A stretch of 32,045 nt of DNA, taken from the NCBI GenBank assembly GCA_031365425.1, contig JANLYB010000064.1, forward strand, positions 1 to 32,045. Reading direction: 5' to 3'. Numbering within the stretch: position 1 is the stretch's first letter; each line of letters begins with the position of its first letter. Origin of the DNA: JANXVY01 sp031365425 (GTDB lineage Bacteria > Pseudomonadota > Alphaproteobacteria > Rhizobiales > Hyphomicrobiaceae). Below the pieces are notes generated by a model. The model was not told the DNA's origin. It did no database searches and saw only the letters and a program-made list of their open reading frames with translations. Of this stretch, positions 14,833 to 21,086 are shown in pieces. The position numbers and the translations under genes were made by a program.

Positions 14833-15453
14833 TTAGCTGCCCTGCATCTCGGCTTCGATCAACAGCGCGACATCGTCGCCGACGAATGGAATTCCGCCCG
14901 TCATGCCAAATTCCGAGCGCTTGACGGTACCGGTCGCGGAAAACCCAACAGCCGGCTTCTTGCTCATCGGATGCGCAGCCATGCCCCCGTTGAAAGTTAC
15001 CTTCAGCACGACCGGCTTCGTCACACCGAGGAGCGTCAGATCGCCCGTAACGTCCGCCGTTTTAGCACCCGTCATCTTTACAGCCGTCGAGGTAAACGTG
15101 ATCGACTTGGCGACATTGCCGTTAAACCACTTCGCGCTTTCGCCGAGCACCTTGTCGAAGTTTTCCTTTTCAACAAACGGGAAGTCCGTCTTGATCGACA
15201 TTGGATCTACCGACGCCGTCAATTTAGACGTCTCGGGCTTCGCCGGATCAAACGTCAGCGTCGCATCCATCGTCGCAAAGCGGGCGGTATAGTTCGACAA
15301 CCCCATGTGCATGACCTTCCACGTCACACTGGCATGCGTCGGGTCGATCTTGAACGTCCCGGCAGGCACGTCGGTCGCCAATTGCGCGGATGCGGGCACA
15401 ACAGCGGCAAGCGCAAGACCGGCAGCAAGAGCAAGGCTCGAAAGTAGCTTCAT
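14833..15453 (-). CDS. YceI family periplasmic protein (second copy)
   Basis: A second YceI barrel (206 residues), more like classical E. coli YceI than its neighbour. It has a clear signal peptide ending at PASAQL, the motif FKIDPTHASVTWKVMHMGLSNY, the loop FDPAKPETSKL, a DFPFVEKENFDKVL segment, VTGDLTLLGVTKPV and VGFSATGTVKRSEFGM, all typical. The role in characterised members is binding of amphiphilic isoprenoids such as ubiquinone-8 in the periplasm; here this is inferred. A GGGGA motif precedes the ATG. It diverges in sequence from the other YceI, so the two are not recent duplicates. It lies downstream of the BtuB gene on the same strand but behind a hairpin, so it is probably transcribed on its own. 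Confidence 0.9.
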   Translation of the reverse strand: MKLLSSLALAAGLALAAVVPASAQLATDVPAGTFKIDPTHASVTWKVMHMGLSNYTARFATMDATLTFDPAKPETSKLTASVDPMSIKTDFPFVEKENFDKVLGESAKWFNGNVAKSITFTSTAVKMTGAKTADVTGDLTLLGVTKPVVLKVTFNGGMAAHPMSKKPAVGFSATGTVKRSEFGMTGGIPFVGDDVALLIEAEMQGS

Positions 15454-15584
15454 CAGGCAAAATCCCCGGTTGAGATGATCTGGTTAATCAGCGCTAGTTC
15501 CTTAAATCCGAACTCGCGACAGAGCAAGCACCGTTCGTGCATAGCTGCCCACTGTGACAAGCTGGGGGCATACCCTATGCAAAC

Positions 15585-15609
15585 GGCGCCCGAATGATAT
15601 TCGGACGCC
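15585..15609 (-). terminator. Hairpin between the BtuB and YceI genes
   Basis: The arms pair through ten base pairs with one mismatch (GGCG-C-CCGAAT against ATTCGG-A-CGCC) around a three-base loop. On the minus strand it comes 41 bases after the BtuB stop and is followed by a short GTTT. It plausibly ends the B12-regulated transcript. Confidence 0.45.
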
Positions 15610-15650
15610 GCGCAAGTTCAGATCGTGGGGGTAACGCGCGCAGCGCAAAT

Positions 15651-17765
15651 TCAGTTCCGCAACCGGACCCCGGCGAAAGCACCAAACCCCGTGCCTTCAA
15701 AGCCAGCCGGATTTTGATATTTCTTGTCGAGCAGGTTATCGATCCGCCCGAACAGGCTGACATTGTCTGTCAGCGTATAATCGGCGGCGAGATTGACCAG
15801 CGCATAGCCCGGCAACACGACCGGATTGAACGTCGGCCGGTCAAAGTCGAGCGACGCCCCCACGTATGTCACGCTCTGCGTCAACAGCAACCGCGGCGTC
15901 GCCTTCCATCCCAAGCTGACCGTGTTCTTGAACCGTGGGCGGCGCTTCAACTCGTCCCCAGTCATCTCGTTGAACGCTTCCATGTAGGTCGCATCCGCAC
16001 GGATACGGAATGTATCCGTGACGTCAGCCGACACGAACCCTTCGACACCCGTCGTCTTCGCCTTGCCGATATTGTCGACCGAACTCACAAAGGTTATCGG
16101 GTCGAATGTGCCGTTGATCAGGTTGGTGATGTCATTGCGGAAATACGTCGCGCCGAACTGCGCCCGGCCTCCAAACACCGCCTGCTCGAACCCAATGTCC
16201 CAGCCTGTGCTTTCTTCAGGCTTCAAGTTGGGATTGGCGAAGAAGAAGAACGCCGGGAAATCCTGGAACCGCTGGCTGAGCGAAGGCGCCTTGAACGCTG
16301 TCCCCACGCTGCCCTTGATCTTCGTTCCCGTCGCATCGAACAGATACGCCGGCGCGAATCGCCACGTCGTTGCCCCGCCGAAATGCTCGTTATCGTCGTG
16401 CCGCACGTTGCCCACCAGGAATAGATTATGCACCGGCTCGATTTGCGCCTGTGCATACACGCCCTTATTGCTTTCCTCCGCATTCAGCGCCGGCACCTGC
16501 AGCTTTTCAGTCTGCGTATCCGCACCCGCCGTCACAGTAAGCCCGCGCGACACCTGCACGACACTGCGCCAGTCGTACTTCACGCGCTGCCCATCGGCGA
16601 ACGACGACCCGTTGCTGGGCGAAAAGTCCTTCGTCGTCAGATCGGAATAGTTGATCCCGAAATAGTTCGTCACCCGCCCGCCGAACAGCCTCCAGACAGC
16701 TTCGCCGCGCGTGTGGAATTGCGTCGTGTCCTGGCTCGATTTTGTCGCATCGGGCCGGTTGGTGAAGTCGCCAAAATTAAAGCTATCGCCCTGGAACCCA
16801 AACGCCGTCTCGACATAGCGCGCGACGAAATTCAGCGTCACATCACTCGTGACATCGACGCCAAGCTTGGTCGAATACGTCATGTTGTCGTAATTCGAAT
16901 TGAGCTTCGGCGTCCCCGGCAGCAAGATTTCAACCGGCGTCACCGGCACGTTGTCCGACCGGGAATGCGAAACGTTGAACGCATAATTGAATTTATCCGT
17001 CGACCCGCTCGCCGACAGCGCCTGATTGAACGTGCCGAACGAACCAACCTCGGCCAGTGCATCGACCTTGAGCGGGCCCTCGCCCTTCTTGGTGTAGACA
17101 ACGACCACGCCGCCCAGCGCATCCGCGCCATACAAGCCGCTCTGCGGCCCGCGCAAGACTTCGATGCGTTCAAGATCAAACGTCGTCAGATGCCCCAGAT
17201 TATAACCCCGGTTAACCCCGCTCGGATCCGACACGTCAATCCCGTCGATCAGCGTCTTGGAATGGTTAGAGTTCGTGCCGCGAATGAACACCGACGTCAG
17301 CGCACCCGGCCCGCCGCCCTGCACCACGTTGACGCCGGGCACAGAGCGCAACACATCGTTGGCCGTCCGCCGCTGCTGGGCCTCGATCTCCTGCGAGGTG
17401 ACGACCGTCACCGAACTGCCAACCTGCTCAACCGATTGCGTCGTCCCGGTGGGCGAAACGCTGACCGTCGCAGGATCGACCGCGACCTGCTCAACCGGCG
17501 CTGACTGCGGCTTGGAATTCGGCGCTTGCTCCACCGGCTCGGGCTTGTTCTGAACCCGTGGTGTCGAGCTTTGCTGAGCAGCCGCCGGCGCCTTCACCGG
17601 ACGCGGCGCGGGAGCAGCCTTTCCTGCCCCATCTGCCGGAGCCGTCACCGTAACTTCTGGAATTTGAACCGGCGCAGGCGACGTCGCGAGCTGAGCATGC
17701 ACCGCTTCGGGGACTAAAGCTAACGCGGCAACCGCCAGCGCGTATTGATATGATTTAGACGACAT
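15651..17765 (-). CDS. btuB: BtuB-like TonB-dependent outer membrane receptor (cobalamin)
   Basis: The protein (704 residues) has a signal peptide ending at about AVHAQ, a Pro/Ala/Gln-rich stretch at 43-110, a plug domain at about 112-225 (SSVTVVTSQEIE, NDVLRSVPGVNV, VFIRGTNSNHSKTLIDGI, DLERIEVLRGPQSGLYGADALGGVV) and a beta-barrel to the end, with KAPSLSQRF and NLKPEESTGWDIGFE typical of BtuB/CirA-type receptors. It should import a large ligand across the outer membrane with TonB energy. A cobalamin riboswitch on the same strand upstream identifies the ligand as probably vitamin B12 or another corrinoid. A strong GAGGGG site precedes the ATG. Two TonB-box-like motifs occur, PEVTVTA at 36-42 and TVSVSPTG at 100-107. 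The chain ends in VRLRN rather than the usual aromatic residue. Confidence 0.92.
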   Translation of the reverse strand: MSSKSYQYALAVAALALVPEAVHAQLATSPAPVQIPEVTVTAPADGAGKAAPAPRPVKAPAAAQQSSTPRVQNKPEPVEQAPNSKPQSAPVEQVAVDPATVSVSPTGTTQSVEQVGSSVTVVTSQEIEAQQRRTANDVLRSVPGVNVVQGGGPGALTSVFIRGTNSNHSKTLIDGIDVSDPSGVNRGYNLGHLTTFDLERIEVLRGPQSGLYGADALGGVVVVYTKKGEGPLKVDALAEVGSFGTFNQALSASGSTDKFNYAFNVSHSRSDNVPVTPVEILLPGTPKLNSNYDNMTYSTKLGVDVTSDVTLNFVARYVETAFGFQGDSFNFGDFTNRPDATKSSQDTTQFHTRGEAVWRLFGGRVTNYFGINYSDLTTKDFSPSNGSSFADGQRVKYDWRSVVQVSRGLTVTAGADTQTEKLQVPALNAEESNKGVYAQAQIEPVHNLFLVGNVRHDDNEHFGGATTWRFAPAYLFDATGTKIKGSVGTAFKAPSLSQRFQDFPAFFFFANPNLKPEESTGWDIGFEQAVFGGRAQFGATYFRNDITNLINGTFDPITFVSSVDNIGKAKTTGVEGFVSADVTDTFRIRADATYMEAFNEMTGDELKRRPRFKNTVSLGWKATPRLLLTQSVTYVGASLDFDRPTFNPVVLPGYALVNLAADYTLTDNVSLFGRIDNLLDKKYQNPAGFEGTGFGAFAGVRLRN

Positions 17766-17846
17766 TCAAACCCCTCGTCGCAGGACGAAAAGGGCGGGAT
17801 CATTTCGGCGAAGGCCAAATCACTAACGGGCCATATTCACGGGATC

Positions 17847-17875
17847 TTTGCTGGCTCCCTTGGCGGACCAGCAAA
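17847..17875 (-). promoter_or_regulatory. Hairpin in the btuB leader
   Basis: TTTGCTGG and CCAGCAAA form eight perfect pairs around a 13-base loop, about 80 bases before the btuB start. No U-run follows it in the direction of transcription. It could take part in leader folding or be a messenger processing site; the function is not known. Confidence 0.3.
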
Positions 17876-17913
17876 CGAACACGAAACTATGGAACTCTAT
17901 ACCGCACGCCACT

Positions 17914-17970
17914 TCAGCCTTCATCCGGATGGAACCCCACCGGTTGACACACTGCCGCCACTGCGATCAT
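17914..17970 (-). CDS. Possible 18-residue leader peptide in the btuB leader
   Basis: Just behind the riboswitch an ATG at 17970, preceded by a GGCGGAG stretch, opens a frame of 18 codons (MIAVAAVCQPVGFHPDEG) closed by TGA. It sits in the 240-base leader between the aptamer and btuB. No similarity is recognised, and such a short frame can occur by chance. If it is translated, it could link riboswitch state to btuB expression. Confidence 0.2.
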   Translation of the reverse strand: MIAVAAVCQPVGFHPDEG

Positions 17971-18009
17971 CGCTCCGCCGCGCCCCACGCACGGTAGATG
18001 GGCTGCTTG

Positions 18010-18222
18010 TGAGGGCAGGTCTCCTGGCTCACGGCTCGAACGTTTGCTGCAACCTTCCCGATCTCCCCTGTCCTCTATGTGAGGCAGCGCTAAAACGAAA
18101 GCGCGGGGGCAACCAGTGGTATTTATGCAGCGAACTCGCCGTTTACAGTTGCGGGGGCAGCCACGGCCTGGACTTGGCATTCAGTTGAATGCTGCATCGC
18201 ACCGCGTTCCCTTTTCATCCGC
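18010..18222 (-). ncRNA. Cobalamin (vitamin B12) riboswitch
   Basis: Read on the minus strand, the element has all the conserved blocks of the Cobalamin family in order: AAAAGGGAACGCGGTG at the 5' side (about 18219-18203), GCTGCCCCCGCAACTGTAAACGGCG in the core (about 18164-18140), an ACCACTGG block, GGGAAGG (about 18061-18055), and the B12 box GAGCCAGGAGACCTGCC at 18030-18014. It controls the downstream BtuB-like receptor gene, normally switching it off when adenosylcobalamin or another corrinoid is abundant. The exact 5' and 3' limits are approximate. A TTGACA at 18291-18286 on the minus strand may be the -35 box of its promoter, but no good -10 box is evident. Confidence 0.95.
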
Positions 18223-18401
18223 TCTACGTGTCGCCACGCTCGGCAGAACCATCACGCCTCGAAGAGGGCACACACCCTCGCCCTCTGTCAACGCAGGAAT
18301 TCGCCGCGCACTTTTTTCTTGCCGCAGGCGCACACGCTTGCCACAACGCTGCAACACGTTCATCTTGCATGAGCCATCCGTCTATTCAGGAACCGACCCA
18401 C

Positions 18402-18950
18402 ATGTCCCTTTCGACCTCACGCAAGCAAACCTCTTCATTCGGCAGCCCGTGGTTGTGGGTCGGCCTTCTCGCGGTTGCGAGCGTGCTCCTGAGCTTCCGC
18501 CTCTCGTGCGCCACGCCGTTCGCGGCTCTTGCCGTGCTCGCCGCGCTCCACATGAAGAAATCCGAAGGCTTGGGTCTCGTCGCGCTCGCCTGGGGCCTCA
18601 ATCAGGCCGTCGGTTACGGCTTCCTCAACTACCCCGTTGATGCGCAAAGCTTCGCCTGGGGTGCCGCCATCGGCGTTGCAGCGCTGGCTACGTTTGCCGC
18701 CGCTTCATACCTCGCTCCACGCCTGGCCTTCCTGGGCCAAATCCCCATGATGGCCGCCACGCTAGCCGCCTCGTTCGTCGTCTACGAAGTCGTCGTCTAC
18801 GCGCCCACGGCCTTCCTGCCGGCCAGCGAATTGGCCTACTCGTGGCCCATCATCGGCGAAATCGCCCTCGTCAACGCGCTGGTCTTCCCAGCTCTCCTCC
18901 TCGCTCACCGCGGCGCCGAAATGCTCGGCCTAACCTCGGCTCGCGCTTAA
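18402..18950 (+). CDS. Six-helix integral membrane protein, candidate corrinoid/cobalt uptake component
   Basis: The product (182 residues) is almost entirely hydrophobic. About six transmembrane segments can be drawn, near residues 17-33, 38-50, 56-74, 86-104, 112-132 and 148-168. A conserved-looking motif FRLSCATPFAALAVLAALH with a single Cys36 ends the first helix, followed by WGLNQAVGYGFLNYP. The compact six-helix layout resembles small S-component-like vitamin transporters such as BtuM, but I cannot show homology. The ATG at 18402 has CAGGA about ten bases upstream; the frame is open for 71 codons before it without convincing signal. It diverges from the riboswitch-controlled btuB and shares the intergenic region, which is the main reason to suspect a role in B12 or cobalt handling. 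Confidence 0.7.
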   Translation: MSLSTSRKQTSSFGSPWLWVGLLAVASVLLSFRLSCATPFAALAVLAALHMKKSEGLGLVALAWGLNQAVGYGFLNYPVDAQSFAWGAAIGVAALATFAAASYLAPRLAFLGQIPMMAATLAASFVVYEVVVYAPTAFLPASELAYSWPIIGEIALVNALVFPALLLAHRGAEMLGLTSARA

Positions 18951-18960
18951 GGTACATACT

Positions 18961-19097
18961 GTCATCCCGGCCAAGCGCAGCCACTTGGCGAAGCGCCGAG
19001 CCGGGACCCAGCGCATGAGCGCCGACGGCACAAAATCGAAACTTCCGACGCGCTGCCCCTGGGTCCCGGATCTCCGCTACGCTTCGTCCGGGATGAC
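18961..19097. repeat. Paired REP element (GTCATCCCGG ... CCGGGATGAC)
   Basis: The ends GTCATCCCGG and CCGGGATGAC are exact complements 137 bases apart, with a second complementary block just inside (CCGGGACCCAG / CTGGGTCCCGG). Short internal hairpins occur in each half. It fills the gap between the convergent membrane-protein and crtW genes and could stop transcription from both sides. Confidence 0.8.
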
Positions 19098-19110
19098 AAA
19101 ATTGCGCGTG

Positions 19111-19920
19111 TTACTTCCTCCCACGCATCCCCGGCAACCGCCACCAAGGCACGGTCGGATACAAATGATGCTCGTGGTGATAGCCAAAATGAAAACACGT
19201 CAGTAGCGATAGCCACGCGGGAAACTCATTCGTCCGCGCATTATGCCTGTCCGCAAATGACTGCTCATCCGGCTTGTGCGGCAGATAGGTTCCAAACGTG
19301 AACAGCTGCAGCGCCGACAGCAGCCCCGGCACCGCCCAAAACACCAGCGCATTCAACGGCGAAACGCCGAACGCGAACAGATAGATCAGGTACACGGCAA
19401 CGATGGTCGCGACCTGCACCCATGAAAAATACGTAACGAAAAACTTCGCAAACCAGCGCCAGAACCCATACGGCGGATGATCGTCGAAATCTGGATCTTC
19501 AGCAGTCCCTGAATACCGGTGATGGCGATGATGCTCACTATTGAGCGCATCGAATAAGAACCCCGCATACAGGAACAGGCAAACCCGCCCGATCCACCGG
19601 TTCGCCCATGGCTTGAACGGCACCAGCGAACCATGCATGCAATCGTGCGCGACAATGAACAACCCCACCGACAGCCATGTCTGCAAAGCCACCAGCAACA
19701 CAGCCCGAATTGCAGTGCCCCACGACAGCGGAAAACAGAACACTGTCCCAATATGAATGATCAACCACGCAACCACGATCGCAAGCGCAAGCGCAAGCCC
19801 AACCCGCCGTTGCCGCGCCGGATCGAACGGCGGCTCGCTCACCACATCGGGAAACGGCGCATCCGTCATAGGCTCCAATGCCTTCTCGCTAACCCTGCTC
19901 ACACGCTGAATTGTCGTCAT
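19111..19920 (-). CDS. crtW: Beta-carotene 4-ketolase CrtW
   Basis: CrtW is a membrane di-iron oxygenase that puts keto groups at C4/C4' of beta-carotene, giving echinenone and canthaxanthin. The histidine clusters of the family are all present: HDCMH at residues 92-96, EHHRHH at 129-134, and HFGYHHEHHLYP at 244-255, plus SALQLFTFGTYLPHK and a C-terminal PWWRLPG. Several hydrophobic helices match the bacterial CrtW layout. The start is uncertain: ATG 19920 gives 269 residues, ATG 19869 gives 252 residues with a better ribosome binding site (GAGAAGG and GGAG) and a family-like length; the frame is open further upstream. It is divergent from idi2 and converges on the membrane-protein gene. Confidence 0.93.
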   Translation of the reverse strand: MTTIQRVSRVSEKALEPMTDAPFPDVVSEPPFDPARQRRVGLALALAIVVAWLIIHIGTVFCFPLSWGTAIRAVLLVALQTWLSVGLFIVAHDCMHGSLVPFKPWANRWIGRVCLFLYAGFLFDALNSEHHRHHRYSGTAEDPDFDDHPPYGFWRWFAKFFVTYFSWVQVATIVAVYLIYLFAFGVSPLNALVFWAVPGLLSALQLFTFGTYLPHKPDEQSFADRHNARTNEFPAWLSLLTCFHFGYHHEHHLYPTVPWWRLPGMRGRK

Positions 19921-19951
19921 TCTAACCCATTGTGCTACGAACAGGAAAACC

Positions 19952-19971
19952 AACGCGATCATGAGCGCGTT
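19952..19971. promoter_or_regulatory. Twenty-base near-perfect palindrome between crtW and idi2
   Basis: The sequence AACGCGATCATGAGCGCGTT pairs with its own reverse complement at nine of ten positions. It sits in the 110-base divergent region, 32 bases from the crtW ATG (19920) and 59 bases from the idi2 ATG, where a dimeric repressor or activator would be expected to bind. No regulator is encoded beside it. The alternative is that the CATG centre belongs to an upstream start of crtW. Confidence 0.45.
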
Positions 19972-20030
19972 ACAATTCCAGCCGCCTCGTTGTGGCAAGG
20001 CGCGAGCGCCGGTTTCAAGAAAGACAGGAT

Positions 20031-21086
20031 ATGGCCGATATCGGCACCCGCAAATCGCAGCACCTTGAAATCGTCCTCGCCGGCGATGTCGGCGCACGGC
20101 AAACCCTGACCGGACTAGACTCCATCCAATTCGAACACTCCGCTGCCCCCGAACTCAACCTCGACGCCATCGACCTCTCGACCGCCTTTCTGGGCCGCCA
20201 ACTGAAAGCCCCCTTCCTCATCAGCTCCATGACCGGCGGCCCGCACCGCGCCCAAGCCATCAACCTCGCGCTTGCCGAAGCAGCCCAAGCGCTCGGCATT
20301 GCCTTCGCCGTGGGCTCCCAACGCATCGCCGTAGAAGGCGGCGCACACGCTGGCTTCACCCGGCAACTCCGCGCCCTCGCTCCCTCCATCCCCATCCTTG
20401 CCAACTTAGGCGCGGCCCAAATCCGTGGCCCTCACGGCTTGGACCACGCCGGCCGCGCCGTGGATATGATCGACGCCGACGCACTCATCATCCACCTGAA
20501 CCCGCTCCAGGAAGCCGTCCAATCCGGCGGCGACCGCGACTGGACCGGCGTCCTGTCCGCTATAGAAGGAACCGTCAAAGCCCTCGCCGTCCCCGTGGTC
20601 GTCAAAGAAGTGGGCTGCGGCCTCTCCGCCTCGCTGGCTCAACGCCTGACCGGAATCGGCGTCACAGCCCTAGATGTCGCAGGCGCCGGCGGCACAAGCT
20701 GGGCTGCCGTCGAAGCCGAGCGTTCCGAAACACCGCGCGACAAGGCAATCGCGACAGCCTTCCGCGATTGGGGCATTCCCACCGCAACTGCCATCGCGCA
20801 AGTCCGTGCCGCCTGCCCGCAAGCCGTCGTCATCGCATCCGGCGGCCTCAAGACTGGCATCGACGCCGCCAAATCCATCCGCCTCGGTGCCGACCTGTGC
20901 GGGTTCGCGGCTGGCATCCTGGCCGCAGCCCTCGACAGCAGCCAAGCCGTGGTCGATCAGTTCGAGATTGCGATCGAACAGCTCCGCATCGCCTGTTTCT
21001 GCACCGGCAGCCATGATCTAGCGGCCTTGCGGCACGCCCGGCTCGTCAGCGACCCATTCACATTCTCACGGAAAGCCGGCGCATGA
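20031..21086 (+). CDS. fni: Type 2 isopentenyl-diphosphate delta-isomerase (FMN)
   Basis: This FMN- and NADPH-dependent enzyme interconverts IPP and DMAPP, balancing the C5 supply for CrtE. The 351-residue protein begins with RKSQHLEI (7-14), followed by PFLISSMTGG (61-70), AVGSQRIAVE, HLNPLQEAVQ, the VVKEVGCGLS strand, DVAGAGGTSWA and ASGGLKTGIDAAK, which are the FMN- and substrate-binding motifs of the type 2 family. The ATG at 20031 follows an AGGA. Its stop overlaps the crtI start (ATGA, 21083-21086), so supply and desaturation are translationally linked. Bacteria with the MEP pathway do not strictly need this enzyme; its presence in carotenoid clusters is well known and suggests a flux-balancing role. 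Confidence 0.95.
   Translation: MADIGTRKSQHLEIVLAGDVGARQTLTGLDSIQFEHSAAPELNLDAIDLSTAFLGRQLKAPFLISSMTGGPHRAQAINLALAEAAQALGIAFAVGSQRIAVEGGAHAGFTRQLRALAPSIPILANLGAAQIRGPHGLDHAGRAVDMIDADALIIHLNPLQEAVQSGGDRDWTGVLSAIEGTVKALAVPVVVKEVGCGLSASLAQRLTGIGVTALDVAGAGGTSWAAVEAERSETPRDKAIATAFRDWGIPTATAIAQVRAACPQAVVIASGGLKTGIDAAKSIRLGADLCGFAAGILAAALDSSQAVVDQFEIAIEQLRIACFCTGSHDLAALRHARLVSDPFTFSRKAGA

Noticed and set aside
16428..17504. A 358-codon open frame on the plus strand opposite btuB
   Set aside because: Arg/His-rich translation typical of antisense frames; the minus-strand BtuB protein has clear plug and barrel motifs.
17889..18188. A 99-codon open frame on the plus strand across the riboswitch
   Set aside because: The bases are explained by the conserved cobalamin aptamer on the other strand.
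19111..19920. A general fatty-acid desaturase or CrtZ hydroxylase for the histidine-box protein
   Set aside because: The combination of HDCMH, LQLFTFGTYLPHK and HHEHHLYP with PWWRLPG fits CrtW; CrtZ is shorter with differently spaced boxes.
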